The notes: generated by a model not told the origin, from the letters alone. 64,000 nucleotides of DNA from Leifsonia shinshuensis (GCF_013410375.1 NZ_JACCFL010000001.1:3410001-3474000), one strand, 5' to 3'. Shown: positions 1 through 11,964, counted from the first letter of the stretch. Program-made: numbers and translations.

Positions 1-1144
1 GCCCGGCTGGCAGTACGACTACTCGCAGGGCTGGCAGCAGCAGGGCTGGCAGCAGCCCTACGGGTCCGCCGGCGCGCAGCCGGGCTGGGCCCCGCCGCCC
101 AAGCCGGGCTTGATCCCGCTGCGTCCGCTGTCGTTCGGCACACTGATCGGCGCGCCCTTCCAGGCTCTGCGCCGCAACCCCAAGATCACCGTCGGGGCCG
201 CGCTCCTCCTCCAGGGCGTCCCGACGATCCTGGTCACGGCCCTCCTCTACGGCGGCTTCTTCCTCCTCTTCTCCCGCATCCAGAACGCGAGCGCCGCGGA
301 CCGCGACACCATCACGGCGGGCGCCGTAGGCGGCAGCATCGTCCTCGGCGTGCTCGTCGTCGTCATCTCCGGCATCTTCAGCGCGCTGCTGCAGGGCATC
401 GTCGTCTCCGAGGTGTCCCGCGAGACCCTCGGCGAGAAGCTGACCTTCCGCGCGCTCTGGCAGCTCTTCCGCACGCGCTTCGGCGCGCTGGTCGGCTGGA
501 CGTTCCTCTGGTCCCTGTTCTGGCTCGTCGCCCTCGCGCTCGTGGTCGCGATCATCGTCGCCCTCGCGATGCTGGGCGGCACGGCCGGGGTCATCGGCGC
601 CGTCCTCGTCGGCCTCGGCGGGAGCATCGGCCTGGTGGTCGTCTTCGTCTGGCTCTACACCAAGCTCTCGATCGTGCCGAGCGCCCTGGTCATCGAGCGG
701 CTGCCGTTCCGCGCCGCGATCTCGCGCTCCTGGCGGCTCACGACCGGCTACTTCTGGCGCACCTTCGGCGTGATCATCCTGCTCTGGCTGATCATCTACG
801 CCGTGACCCAGGTGATCGCGTTCCCGTTCGCGCTCCTCGGCGGCATGCTCGGGGGCGTGTTCGCGCCGACGTCGCTGAGCACGCCCGATCAGAGCTCGTT
901 CGCACAGATCTTCGTCAGTCAGCTGGGCGTCAACCTGATCTCGTCCGTCGTCACGGCGATCGTCGGCGCGATCGGCAGCGTCGTCCAGTCCGCCGCGCTC
1001 GGCCTGATCTACATCGACCTGCGGATGCGCAAGGAGGGGCTCGACCTCGAGCTCGTGCGGTTCGTCGAGGCCAGGCAGACCGGCCAGGACCTCCCCGACC
1101 CGTACACGCAGCCGGCGCCGACAGCGACCTGGCCGGGCGCCTGA
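1..1144 (+). CDS. Multi-pass membrane protein, 5' end outside window
   Basis: The frame is open from base 2, so this is the C-terminal part of a longer protein; the TTG at 110 is not a real start. The visible N-terminus is a Gly/Gln/Trp/Pro-rich cytoplasmic stretch (GWQQQGWQQPYG), followed by at least five to six hydrophobic segments. The layout resembles the actinobacterial integral membrane proteins with a glycerophosphodiester phosphodiesterase-type membrane domain, but no catalytic phosphodiesterase domain is visible. It ends 2 nt before the DUF4129 gene and is probably cotranscribed with the DUF4129-DUF4350-MoxR-DUF58 group. In many actinobacteria this block follows mtrA-mtrB, which would lie to the left; that is inference. 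Function unknown. Confidence 0.8.
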   Translation, partial: PGWQYDYSQGWQQQGWQQPYGSAGAQPGWAPPPKPGLIPLRPLSFGTLIGAPFQALRRNPKITVGAALLLQGVPTILVTALLYGGFFLLFSRIQNASAADRDTITAGAVGGSIVLGVLVVVISGIFSALLQGIVVSEVSRETLGEKLTFRALWQLFRTRFGALVGWTFLWSLFWLVALALVVAIIVALAMLGGTAGVIGAVLVGLGGSIGLVVVFVWLYTKLSIVPSALVIERLPFRAAISRSWRLTTGYFWRTFGVIILLWLIIYAVTQVIAFPFALLGGMLGGVFAPTSLSTPDQSSFAQIFVSQLGVNLISSVVTAIVGAIGSVVQSAALGLIYIDLRMRKEGLDLELVRFVEARQTGQDLPDPYTQPAPTATWPGA

Positions 1145-1146
1145 GC

Positions 1147-1785
1147 GTGCGCTTCGACGTCCCGGTCGACCCGAGCTCGCCGCAGGCTCAGGACTGGATC
1201 CGCAACGAGCTCGCCAAGCCCGAGTACCAGGCGGCCAAGCCGACCTGGTTCGACATCGCCTCCAAGGCGGTGCAGGACTGGCTCGCCTCGCTGCTCAACG
1301 GGCCGACCGGGAGCGCGGGCCCCGTCCTCCTGGTGGTGGTCGTGCTGATCGCCGCCGCGCTCATCGTCGTCGCGTTCGTCGTCTTCGGGCGCCCGCGGGT
1401 CAACCGACGCGCCGCGTCCGCCCCGCGCGCGCTGTTCGGCGCGGGCGACGCCCGTTCCGCGGACGAGCTGCGGCGCTCGGCGGCCGACGCCGCCCGCGCG
1501 GAGGACTGGCCGCTGGCGATCGAGGAGCAGTTCCGCGCGATCGCGGTCTCGCTGGACGAGCGCACCCTCGTGGAGGTGCGGCCCGGCACCACCGCGACCG
1601 AGTTCGCGTCGCAGGCCTCGCGCGCGGCGCCCGCGAAGGCGGCCGCGCTCCGCCAGGCCGCCCGGACCTTCGACGAGGTCCGTTACCTCGACCGGCCCGG
1701 CTCCGAGGCCGGCTACCGGCAGCTCCTCGACCTCGACGGGCAGCTGCAGCGCGTCCGGCCGGACCAGGAGGCCGTTGTCGCATGA
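1147..1785 (+). CDS. DUF4129 domain membrane protein
   Basis: 212-aa protein starting at GTG. It has an N-terminal soluble stretch with W/F residues (EYQAAKPTWFD), one transmembrane helix at about residues 57-79, and a cytoplasmic C-terminal DUF4129 domain rich in Ala/Arg with the LRQAARTFDEVRYL type helix. DUF4129 proteins recur beside MoxR ATPases and DUF58 proteins, as here. The gene overlaps the next by 4 nt (ATGA), which suggests translational coupling. The biochemical role is not established; the family is thought to belong to a MoxR-dependent chaperone or cell-envelope module. Confidence 0.85.
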   Translation: MRFDVPVDPSSPQAQDWIRNELAKPEYQAAKPTWFDIASKAVQDWLASLLNGPTGSAGPVLLVVVVLIAAALIVVAFVVFGRPRVNRRAASAPRALFGAGDARSADELRRSAADAARAEDWPLAIEEQFRAIAVSLDERTLVEVRPGTTATEFASQASRAAPAKAAALRQAARTFDEVRYLDRPGSEAGYRQLLDLDGQLQRVRPDQEAVVA

Positions 1786-3043
1786 CAGGGACCTTCGCAC
1801 CGCACACAGACCGGCCGGCCGAGCCGGACGTCGCCCCCGCGGTCTCCCCCACCGTGCGGCGCACGGCCCGGCGGGCGGTCCCGTGGATCGTCCTCGCCGC
1901 GATCGCGGTGCTCGTCGCCCTCTCCGGCCTCCTGCTGAACGGCGGCGGCGCCGTCGTGGGCGACCCGCTGAGCTCGACCAACCCGGGCCCGGCCGGCGGC
2001 CGGGCGATCGCGCAGGTCCTCGGCCAGCACGGCGTGACCGTCCGCACGGCGGGCACGCTGGACGAGGTGCGCTCGGCGGCGGGCGACGACACCACGGTGC
2101 TCGTCTTCGACCCGCAGGGCAACCTGGACCGGCAGGGGTACGAACAGCTCAGCTCGATCGCGAGCACCATCGTCCTGGTCGAGCCGGACTTCGCGGCGCT
2201 GCAGGCCCTCGCTCCCGGCGTGCACGCCGCGGGCGCCACCGACTCCACCGCGACGGCCGGCTGCGACCTGCCGGCCGCCCGGCGCGCCGGGAGCATCGAC
2301 CCGCGGCCGACCGCCGACACCGACGGCGCGAGTTCACCGGGCAGCTTCCGGGCGACCGGCGACGCCACCGCGTGCTTCGAGTCCTCCGGCGGCCGCGCGG
2401 CCCTGGTGAGCACGACGCACGAGGGCCGCAACGTCCACCTGCTCGGCTCGGCCAGCGTTCTGATGAACGACGGCGTGGAGCGGCTGGGCAACGCCGCGCT
2501 GGGCCTCGGCCTGCTCGGCGATCACCGCACGCTGGTCTGGTACCTTCCCGGCCTCCTCGACCGGCCGGTCACCGGAGCGCCCGACCTCGCGTCGCTCACC
2601 CCGGGATGGGTGACCCCCGTCGTGATCCTGCTGACGCTGGTGTTCCTCGCCGCGGCGATCTGGCGCGGCAGGCGGTTCGGCCCGCTCGTGGTCGAGCACC
2701 TCCCCGTGGTCGTGCGCGCGGGCGAGACGCGCGAGGGCCGCGCCCGCCTCTATCAGCGCTCGTCCGCGCGGCTCCGCGCCGCCGACGCGCTGCGGATCGG
2801 GGCGATCGGCCGCCTCGCCGGGCTGGTCGGCCTCCCCCGCGTCGCCACCACCGAGGAGGTCGCCGACGCCGTCGCGGCGATCACCGGCCGCGACCGCCCC
2901 GGCATCCTGTTCCTGCTCCTCGAGCAGCATCCGCGCAGCGACCGGGAGCTCATCGCGCTCTCCGACGGGCTCGCCGAACTCGAACGCGCGACGGCCGACG
3001 CCGCCTCGCCGCACACCCCGCGAACGACCGGAAGAATGGAACA

Positions 3044-3047
<4 letters not shown>
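1782..3047 (+). CDS. DUF4350 domain membrane protein
   Basis: 421-aa protein with an N-terminal cytoplasmic segment, a transmembrane helix at about residues 37-54 (WIVLAAIAVLVALSGLLL), an extracytoplasmic DUF4350 domain (NPGPAGGRAIAQVLGQHGV onward), and a second helix at about 275-295 before a basic cytoplasmic tail. The start ATG overlaps the DUF4129 stop, and its own stop overlaps the MoxR start, both by 4 nt, so this is a tightly coupled operon. DUF4350 proteins are typical companions of MoxR/DUF58 in actinobacteria. Function unknown. Confidence 0.85.
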
Positions 3048-4069
<1,022 letters not shown>

Positions 4070-4077
4070 GCCCGCAG

Positions 4078-5409
4078 ATGACCGTGTCCGGACGTTTCGT
4101 CGCCCTGCTCGCGCTGGGCGCCGTCCCCGTCGTGCTGCTCGGCGGCCAGGCGGGGCTCGCCTACGCCGCGCTCGGCGGCTGGGTGCTGCTGTGCCTGGCG
4201 CTGGGGTCGATCGACCTCGCGCTGGCAGTGTCCCCGCGCCGGCTCCGGCTCAGCAGGGAGCTGCCCGCCCGGGTGCGCCTCGGGACGGAGGCCACGAGCG
4301 CGCTGTTCGTCACGAACGCCGGGACGCGGACGCTGCGCGGCACGCTCCGGGACGCCTGGGAGCCGTCCGCGGGCGCCGAGCCGACCCGCACCGCCATCGC
4401 CATCCCGCCGGGGGAACGCCGGCGCGTGCAGGTGTCGCTGACGCCGTGGCGGCGCGGCGAGCGACGGGTGGAGCAGGTCACCGTCCGGGCGTGGGGGCCG
4501 CTGGGCCTGTGGGCGCGCCAGGCGACGCTGGCCGCGCCCGGCCGCATCCGGGTGCTGCCGCCGTTCGCCTCGCGCAAGCACCTGCCGTCGCGGCTCGCCC
4601 GGCTCCGGGAGCTGGAGGGCGCCACGAGCGTCATGCTGCGCGGCCAGGGCACCGAGTTCGACTCGCTGCGCGAGTACGTGCGCGGCGACGACGTGCGCTC
4701 CATCGACTGGCGGGCGACCGCCCGCAGGCACGACCCGACCGGAGGCCGCGGCGCGCGCGTGATGGTGCGCACTTGGCGGCCGGAGCGCGACCGCCGGGTG
4801 GTCCTGGTGATCGACACCGCCCGCACCTCCGCGGCGCGCATCGCGGACGAGCCGCGCATCGACACGGCGTTCGAGGCGTCGCTGCTGCTCGCCGCCCTCG
4901 CCACCCGGGCGGGCGACCGCGTCGACCTGCTGGCGTACGACCGGGTCGTGCGCGGGCGCGTGCAGGGGGCGGCCGGTCCCGAGCTGCTGTCCCGGATGGT
5001 GGACGCGATGGCGGGAATCGAGCCCGCGCTCATCGAGATGGACTGGTCGGCGGTGCCGGCGCAGGTGGGCGCGATGACCAGCCAGCGCTCGCTCGTCGTG
5101 CTGCTGACCTCGCTCGACGCCCCCGGCGGCTCGCGCGGCCTGCTGTCCGTGCTGCCGCAGCTCACCCGGAAGCACCTCGTGCTGGTGGCGAGCGTCACCG
5201 ACCCCGACACCGAGGCCGCCATCGCCCGGCGGGATCGACGCGAGGACGTCTACCTGGCGGCCTCCGCCGAGCGTGCGCTGCTGGACGTCGCGCGCGTGTC
5301 CGCCGCGGTCCGCCGGCTCGGCGGCGAGGTGGTCACGGGCTCCCCCGCCGACCTCCCGCCCGCGCTCGCGGACCGCTACCTCGCGCTGAAGGCCGCCGGC
5401 CGCCTCTGA
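4078..5409 (+). CDS. DUF58 domain-containing protein
   Basis: 443-aa protein starting at ATG 4078, 8 nt after the MoxR stop. Two N-terminal transmembrane helices (about residues 5-50) precede an extracytoplasmic beta-rich part and the DUF58 core, recognisable by the motif EFDSLREYVRGDDVRSIDWR, then a VWA-like region (VVLVIDTARTSAARI). DUF58 proteins are the common partner of MoxR ATPases. The gene ends just before the first palindrome array and converges on the SpoIIM-like gene. Its molecular role is unknown. Confidence 0.92.
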   Translation: MTVSGRFVALLALGAVPVVLLGGQAGLAYAALGGWVLLCLALGSIDLALAVSPRRLRLSRELPARVRLGTEATSALFVTNAGTRTLRGTLRDAWEPSAGAEPTRTAIAIPPGERRRVQVSLTPWRRGERRVEQVTVRAWGPLGLWARQATLAAPGRIRVLPPFASRKHLPSRLARLRELEGATSVMLRGQGTEFDSLREYVRGDDVRSIDWRATARRHDPTGGRGARVMVRTWRPERDRRVVLVIDTARTSAARIADEPRIDTAFEASLLLAALATRAGDRVDLLAYDRVVRGRVQGAAGPELLSRMVDAMAGIEPALIEMDWSAVPAQVGAMTSQRSLVVLLTSLDAPGGSRGLLSVLPQLTRKHLVLVASVTDPDTEAAIARRDRREDVYLAASAERALLDVARVSAAVRRLGGEVVTGSPADLPPALADRYLALKAAGRL

Positions 5410-5422
5410 GCACCACCGGCAC

Positions 5423-5551
5423 ATTCGTGCCGAATGTCGCGTCGCGCGTCCCGATACCGCACATTCGTGCCGAATCGCGCCCTAGCCTGGAGCGCCAGAT
5501 TCGTGACGAATGTGCGGTTTGGCGACGCGAAAGCAGACATTCGTGCCGAAT
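5423..5551. repeat. Array 1 of four 13-bp interrupted palindromes (ATTCGTGCCGAAT)
   Basis: Cores are at 5423-5435, 5463-5475, 5499-5511 and 5539-5551. Each is ATTCG-TGN-CGAAT with spacer TGC, TGC, TGA, TGC. The first copy has 7-bp perfect arms (ACATTCG/CGAATGT). Start-to-start spacing is 40, 36 and 40 bp. All copies read in the same direction. The array fills the 152-bp gap between two convergent genes. No T-run follows any copy, so a simple intrinsic terminator is unlikely. A homologous array lies at 62996-63114. Confidence 0.9.
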
Positions 5552-5561
5552 GCCGGGAGGG

Positions 5562-6557
5562 TCAGCCGGCGACGACGCGGCGGTCGCCCGCCTCGAACTC
5601 GGTGAGGTCCCCGGTCTCGCCCGCGCGCACCGCGCGGCGGCCGACGAACAGCATGTAGAAGAGGTACGCGCCGAGGGCGAGCACGCCGATCCCGATCTTG
5701 ACCCACACCGGCAGGTCCGACGGGGTGACGAAGCCCTCGATCAGCCCGGACACGAAGAGGCTGATCGCGCAGCCGACCGCGACCGTGAACAGCGCGCGGC
5801 CGTCCTCGGCGAGCGCCTGCCCGCGGGTGCGCGCGCCCGGCGCGATCCAGGCCCAGAAGATCCGCAGGCCCGCCGCGGCGGCGACGAAGACGCTGGTGAG
5901 CTCGAGGAGGCCGTGCGGCAGGATGTACGAGAACAGCACGTCGCCGCGGCCGTACGCGAACATGACGCCCGCCGCCGTGCCGATGCCGACCGCGTTCTGC
6001 ACGAGCACGTACGGCACCCAGATCCCGGTGATCCCGAAGGCGATGCACTGCGCGGCGATCCAGGCGTTGTTGGTCCACACCTGCCCGGCGAACGAGGCGG
6101 CGGGGTTGTTCGAGTAGTAGTCGACGAAGGAGTGGTTCACGTACTGCTTCAGCGCGGCGTCGTCGCCGAGGTTGCGCAGCACGCCGGGGTTGCCGGTGAT
6201 CCACAGCGCGTAGAGCGTCGAGACGATGATCGTCGCGACCGCCACCGCCAGCACGATCCAGCGGATCCGGTACAGCGCGGCCGGCAGCTGGAGGGCGAAG
6301 AAGCGCGGGAGCTGCGACAGCGGGTTCGCGCCCGCCCCGGTGAAGCGGAGCCGGGCCGACGCGAGCGTCACCGAGAGCCGGTCCCCCACCGTGGTCGAGC
6401 CCGCGCTCGTCTGGATGGCGGACAGGTCGGCCGCCCCGGACTGGTAGAGGTCGATCAGCTCGTCGGCGTCGCGGCCGTCGAGGCGGCGCCGCCGGGCCAG
6501 CCGGCCGAGGCGTTCCCAGTCCGCGCCGTGCGCTGCAGTGTATGCGTCGAGATCCAT
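5562..6557 (-). CDS. Stage II sporulation protein M (SpoIIM-like) membrane protein
   Basis: 331-aa membrane protein starting MDLDAYTAAHG. An N-terminal cytoplasmic helical region (GRDADELIDLYQSGAADLSA, a SpoIIM-family hallmark) is followed by about six to seven transmembrane segments. The start at 6557 is preferred over 6584 because a TATCAT -10 box ends 8 nt before it and 6584 would overlap the divergent RDD gene. In this non-sporulating lineage the family is not tied to sporulation; it is a standard neighbour of MoxR/DUF58/RDD genes, with the RDD gene divergent. Role unknown; SpoIIM of Bacillus helps activate septal peptidoglycan hydrolysis. Confidence 0.88.
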   Translation of the reverse strand: MDLDAYTAAHGADWERLGRLARRRRLDGRDADELIDLYQSGAADLSAIQTSAGSTTVGDRLSVTLASARLRFTGAGANPLSQLPRFFALQLPAALYRIRWIVLAVAVATIIVSTLYALWITGNPGVLRNLGDDAALKQYVNHSFVDYYSNNPAASFAGQVWTNNAWIAAQCIAFGITGIWVPYVLVQNAVGIGTAAGVMFAYGRGDVLFSYILPHGLLELTSVFVAAAAGLRIFWAWIAPGARTRGQALAEDGRALFTVAVGCAISLFVSGLIEGFVTPSDLPVWVKIGIGVLALGAYLFYMLFVGRRAVRAGETGDLTEFEAGDRRVVAG

Positions 6558-6571
6558 CTGCTTGAATGATA
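6558..6571 (-). promoter_or_regulatory. Putative leaderless promoter (-10 TATCAT) for the SpoIIM-like gene
   Basis: TATCAT on the minus strand (6571-6566) is followed by 8 nt and ATG at 6557. No Shine-Dalgarno is evident. The fit to TANNNT plus the spacing supports transcription starting at or next to the start codon; no clear -35 is seen. Confidence 0.4.
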
Positions 6572-6574
6572 GCC

Positions 6575-7465
6575 ATGACGGCATCCGCGCCCATCCTCCC
6601 GAGCGGGGGGCTTCCGAACGCGGGCCTGTCGAGTCCGGGGCCGCGGGGCGCGGCGCCCGGCGAGCGCGAGCTGATCACCGGCGAGGCCGTCACCCTCGAC
6701 GTCAAGCCGGCGAGCTACATCCTGCGCGCCGCGGGCACGATGATCGACTGGCTGTTCTCCATGCTGGTGATGCTCGGCTGCGTCCTGCTCCTGGTGGCGA
6801 CCGGGGGCGGCCTCGACCAGGCGCTCATCCGGGTGCTGATCGTGCTCATCCTCGTGTTCGGCACCGTGATCCTGCCCACCGCGATGGAGCTGCTGACCCG
6901 GGGCCGCTCGCTCGGCCGGCTCGCGGTCGGCGCCAGGATCGTGCGCGACGACGGCGGGGCGACCGGCTTCCGGCACGCGTTCATCCGCGCACTCACCGGC
7001 GTGCTCGAGATCTACCTGACGTTCGGCGGGATCGCCGCGCTGACCGGCCTCCTCAACTCGCGCTCCAAGCGCCTCGGCGACCTGCTGGCCGGCACCTACA
7101 GCCAGCTGGAGCGGGTCCCGAAGCCCCAGCCGCTCGCGCTGTACCTGCCGCCGCAGCTGTCGGCCTGGGCTGTGAACGCCGACGTCGGGAGGCTGCCGGA
7201 CCGGCTCTCCCGCCGGATCGCGCAGTTCGTCCGGCAAGCCCCGCAGCTGACCGCCGCCGCACGGATCGGGCTGAGCACGGAGCTCGCCCGCGAGGCGGCG
7301 CCGTACGTGTCGCCGCTGCCGCCGGTCGACGCCGAGACGTTCCTGGTCGGCGTCGCCGTGCTGCGCCGCCGGCGCGACGCGGCCGGGCTGGCGCTGGAGG
7401 CCGAGCGGCTGCAGCGCCTCCAGCCCGTGCTGGACGCCCTCCCGCACTCGTTCCCGGATCGCTGA
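6575..7465 (+). CDS. RDD family membrane protein
   Basis: 296-aa protein (MTASAPILPSG start; an in-frame ATG at 6566 is possible). The RDD domain is at about residues 38-170: an Arg near the start of helix 1 (YILRAAGTMIDWLFS) with the Asp in the same helix, a long second helix, and the RSLGRLAVGARIV motif. A soluble C-terminal region of about 100 aa follows. RDD proteins are small integral membrane proteins of uncertain, possibly transport, function. The gene is divergent from the SpoIIM-like gene with only 17 nt between the chosen starts. Confidence 0.88.
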   Translation: MTASAPILPSGGLPNAGLSSPGPRGAAPGERELITGEAVTLDVKPASYILRAAGTMIDWLFSMLVMLGCVLLLVATGGGLDQALIRVLIVLILVFGTVILPTAMELLTRGRSLGRLAVGARIVRDDGGATGFRHAFIRALTGVLEIYLTFGGIAALTGLLNSRSKRLGDLLAGTYSQLERVPKPQPLALYLPPQLSAWAVNADVGRLPDRLSRRIAQFVRQAPQLTAAARIGLSTELAREAAPYVSPLPPVDAETFLVGVAVLRRRRDAAGLALEAERLQRLQPVLDALPHSFPDR

Positions 7466-7508
7466 GCACCTCCCCGCAGCGGCCGGGCCGACCATCCCTG
7501 GAGCCCCG

Positions 7509-8417
7509 ATGACCGAGTACCGTGCCCACTTCGACGCCGCCGTGTCGTTCGTCAACGGCGGCGGCCTGACCGCGGAGGGCTTCCGGCTCGACGTCCCGTC
7601 CGCGGACGTCGGCGAGGAGGAGGTCGCCGAGCTGTTCGTCCGCCACCTCGGCCTCGCGCTCGTCGGCGCCGTGGAGCTGCGCGACCTGCGCATCGTCAAG
7701 GAGCCGCACCGCGGGAGCCGCGGGGTCGCGACGCCTCCCGCGGCGCAGGAGGCGCATTCGGGCCGGGTGGTCGATCTCAGTCACCCCATCCGCACCGGCC
7801 TGGTGACCTACCCCGGGCTGCCCGCCCCGGCCATCACCCCGCACCTCACCCGGGAGGCGTCCCGCGAGCGCTACGCCCCCGGCACCGAATTCGCGATGGA
7901 CGTCATCACGATGATCGGCAACACCGGCACCTACCTCGACAGCCCCTACCACCGCTATGCCGACGGCGGCGACCTCGCGTCGCTCGACCTGTCGACGCTG
8001 GTCGGCCTCCCCGCCGAGGTGTTCCACCTCCAGGACGCCGGCGAGCGCGGCATCCCCGCGGAGGTGTTCTTCGACCGCGATCTGGCCGGCACGGCCGTGC
8101 TGCTGCACACCGGCTGGGACGCCCGGTTCGGCACGCCCGCCTACGCGTCGGGCGCGCCCTACCTCACCGAGGCGGGCGCGCAGCACCTGGCCGACGCGGG
8201 AGTGACGCTGGTGGGCATCGACTCCCTCAACATCGACGACACCGAGAACGACGGCTCCCGCCCGGCGCACAGCATCCTGCTCGCCCACAGCATCCACGTG
8301 GTCGAGCACCTCACCCGCCTCGGCGACCTCCCCGCCCGCGGCGCGCGCTTCACGGCGGCGCCGCCGGCGGTCGAGGGCTTCGGGACGTTCCCGGTGCGGG
8401 CGTTCGCGGAGGTGTGA
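7509..8417 (+). CDS. Cyclase family protein (KynB-like fold) with altered metal-binding motif
   Basis: 302-aa protein; start ATG with GGAG 5 nt upstream. Residues 1 to about 75 form an extra N-terminal domain not found in KynB. From about residue 85 the cyclase fold is clear (RVVDLSHPIRTGLVTYPGLP, GIDSLNIDDTEND, AHSILLAHSIHVVEHL). In KynB-type metal-dependent hydrolases the metal motif is HxGTHxDxPxH; here it reads NTGTYLDSPYH, so the two leading His are Asn and Tyr while Asp, the last His and the later His/Glu remain. It may be a divergent hydrolase with altered metal use or an inactive member. Substrate unknown. Confidence 0.82.
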   Translation: MTEYRAHFDAAVSFVNGGGLTAEGFRLDVPSADVGEEEVAELFVRHLGLALVGAVELRDLRIVKEPHRGSRGVATPPAAQEAHSGRVVDLSHPIRTGLVTYPGLPAPAITPHLTREASRERYAPGTEFAMDVITMIGNTGTYLDSPYHRYADGGDLASLDLSTLVGLPAEVFHLQDAGERGIPAEVFFDRDLAGTAVLLHTGWDARFGTPAYASGAPYLTEAGAQHLADAGVTLVGIDSLNIDDTENDGSRPAHSILLAHSIHVVEHLTRLGDLPARGARFTAAPPAVEGFGTFPVRAFAEV

Positions 8418-8433
8418 CCCTCCGCAACCTCGC

Positions 8434-8984
8434 TCAGTCGTGCAGGATCTTCTGGAACAGCACGTGGTCCTGCCAGCGCCCCGCGATCTTCAGGTAGTTC
8501 GGGGCCACGCCGATGCGCTCGAAGCCGGCGCGGGTGAGCACCGACTGGGACGCGTGGTTGGCCAGCAGGGTCGCCGCCTGGACGCGGTGCAGGGCGTAGT
8601 CGTCCCTCGCCGCGTCGAGGAGCGCCGTCAGCGCCACCGAGGCGAGGCCGCGGCCGGTGTGGCCGCGATCCAGCCAGTAGCCGACCATCGCGCTCTGGAA
8701 CGCTCCGCGGACGATGTTGCTCAGGTCGATCCCTCCGGCGATCTCGTCGCCGTCCACGATCACGAGCGGGACCGCCGTCTCCAGCGAGCGCAGCGCGAGC
8801 AGTTCGAGCGTGCGGGTGCGCTGGCCGGCCTCGGTGAAGAAGTCCTCGGAGCGGGTCGGGTCCCAGGGGGCGAGGTGGCCGCGGTTGCGGGTGTAGGCGG
8901 CCGCGAGCGCCGCGGCGTCCTCCTCCCGGCGCAGGCGCAGCAGGAGGCCGCCGGGGAGCTCCCGGTCTGCGAAGTCCAGCGCCA

Positions 8985-8985
<1 letters not shown>
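8434..8985 (-). CDS. GNAT family N-acetyltransferase (RimJ/RimL type)
   Basis: 183-aa acetyltransferase. It has the N-terminal LRLRREEDAAALAAAY strand-helix, the acetyl-CoA loop region YWLDRGHTGRGLASVALTAL (RGxGxA-like) and the C-terminal LHRVQAATLLANHASQSVL..AGFERIGV pattern typical of RimJ/RimL ribosomal-protein N-terminal acetyltransferases. Its ATG shares one base with the ahcY stop (TGATG), so it is translationally coupled behind ahcY. The substrate (ribosomal protein Ser/Ala N-terminus or another amine) cannot be told from sequence. Confidence 0.88.
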
Positions 8986-10466
<1,481 letters not shown>

Positions 10467-10521
10467 GCGCTTATTCTCCCATGCATGCGCTCGCGCGCCA
10501 GTGGGATGACGCCCCTGCGGG

Positions 10522-11964
10522 CTAGTCGGCGCGGATGAGCGCCAGCACCTCGTCGCGGATGCGCGTCATCGTGGGGGCGTCCGCGGCCTCCACGTTGAGG
10601 CGCAGCAGCGGCTCGGTGTTGGACGGACGCACCGAGAACCACCAGAACGGCTCGGTCTCGTCGGTGAAGCCGGTGACGGTGAGTCCGTCGAGCTCGTCGA
10701 ACTCCGCGCGGCCGGTGAACGCCTCGACCACGCGCGCGTAGGCGGCGGGGACGTCCTCCACCGTCGAGTTGAGCTCGCCGGACTGCGAGTACGGCGAGTA
10801 CGCGGCGGCCAGCTCGGACAGCGGCCGCTCCTGCGCGCCGAACTCGGCCAGCAGGTGCATCGCGGCCAGCATGCCGTTGTCGGCGCTCCAGAAGTCGCGG
10901 AAGTAGTAGTGCGCCGAGTGCTCGCCGCCGAAGACCGCCCCGGTCTCGCGCATGGCGGCCTTGATGAGCGAGTGGCCGACGCGCGTGCGGTACGGCGTCG
11001 CCCCGGCCGCCTCGATCGTCTCCGGGACGATGTTCGAGGTGATCAGGTTGTGGATGACGGTGATCGGCGCGTCCGGGTCCTCCGCGCGGGCGCGGTCGAT
11101 CTCGCGGAGCGCGACGATGGCGGCGACCGCGGAGGGCGACACCGCGGCGCCGGTCTCGTCGACGACGAAGCAGCGGTCGGCGTCGCCGTCGAAGGCGAGC
11201 CCGAGGTCGGCGCCATGCTCGACCACGGCCGCCTGGAGGTCGACCAGGTTCGCCGGCTCCAGCGGGTTGGCCTCGTGGTTGGGGAAGGTGCCGTCGAGCT
11301 CGAAGTACAGCGGGACGATCTCGATCGGCAGCGCGGGCAGCCCGGCGGCCTCGCCCAGCACGGCGGGGACGGTGAGACCGCCCATGCCGTTGCCCGCGTC
11401 GACCACGACGCGGATCGGCCGGATCGCGCTGAGGTCGACCAGCCCGCGCAGGTAGGCGGCGTAGTCGGCCAGGACGTCCTGCTCGCGGTAGGAGCCGGGC
11501 TCGGCCACGGACTCCAGACCCTCGACCAGGTACACGGCGGCGCGGTCGCGGATGGCGGCGAGGCCGGTGTCGAGGCTCAGGCCCTGGGCGCCGGCGCGCG
11601 ACAGCTTGATGCCGTTGTAGCTGGCCGGGTTGTGGCTGGCGGTGAACATCGCGGCGGGCGCCTGCAGGGCGCCGGACGCGAAGTAGGACTCGTCGGTGGA
11701 GCACAGCCCGATCGACACGACGTCCGCTCCGCGCGCCTGGGCGCCCCGGGCGAACGCGGCGGCGAACTCCGGCGAGGAGTCGCGCATGTCGTGGCCGACG
11801 ACGACCTCCGAGCCCGCCGCGCCGATCTCGTCGACGAAGCCCGCGGCGATCGCGGTCACGACCTCCGGGGTCAGTCCGCTGCCGACCAGCCCGCGGACGT
11901 CGTAGGTCTTGACCACCCCGGCCAGGGCCTCGCGGACGTCGTCGATCGAGTCAGATGTGTGCAT
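10522..11964 (-). CDS. manB: Phosphomannomutase/phosphoglucomutase
   Basis: 480-aa alpha-D-phosphohexomutase interconverting mannose-6-P and mannose-1-P (likely also the glucose phosphates) for GDP-mannose and glycan precursors. The active-site serine loop is [11 protein letters not shown] (Ser110), the metal loop is AFDGDADRC, the sugar loop is [11 protein letters not shown], and the C-terminal phosphate loop is [16 protein letters not shown]. It pairs functionally with manA at 20473-21645. The start codon lies 6 nt after TAGGGT, whose TAG is the DUF3499 stop, suggesting a leaderless internal promoter. Confidence 0.96.
   Translation of the reverse strand: MHTSDSIDDVREALAGVVKTYDVRGLVGSGLTPEVVTAIAAGFVDEIGAAGSEVVVGHDMRDSSPEFAAAFARGAQARGADVVSIGLCSTDESYFASGALQAPAAMFTASHNPASYNGIKLSRAGAQGLSLDTGLAAIRDRAAVYLVEGLESVAEPGSYREQDVLADYAAYLRGLVDLSAIRPIRVVVDAGNGMGGLTVPAVLGEAAGLPALPIEIVPLYFELDGTFPNHEANPLEPANLVDLQAAVVEHGADLGLAFDGDADRCFVVDETGAAVSPSAVAAIVALREIDRARAEDPDAPITVIHNLITSNIVPETIEAAGATPYRTRVGHSLIKAAMRETGAVFGGEHSAHYYFRDFWSADNGMLAAMHLLAEFGAQERPLSELAAAYSPYSQSGELNSTVEDVPAAYARVVEAFTGRAEFDELDGLTVTGFTDETEPFWWFSVRPSNTEPLLRLNVEAADAPTMTRIRDEVLALIRAD

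Noticed and set aside
110..1144. TTG 110 as the start of the first gene
   Set aside because: The frame is open and coding-like back to base 2, so the gene begins before the window.
5423..5551. CRISPR array
   Set aside because: Units are only 13-17 bp, palindromic, with four copies and 36-40 bp periods; no leader or cas genes. Spacer lengths and homology between the two arrays do not fit CRISPR.
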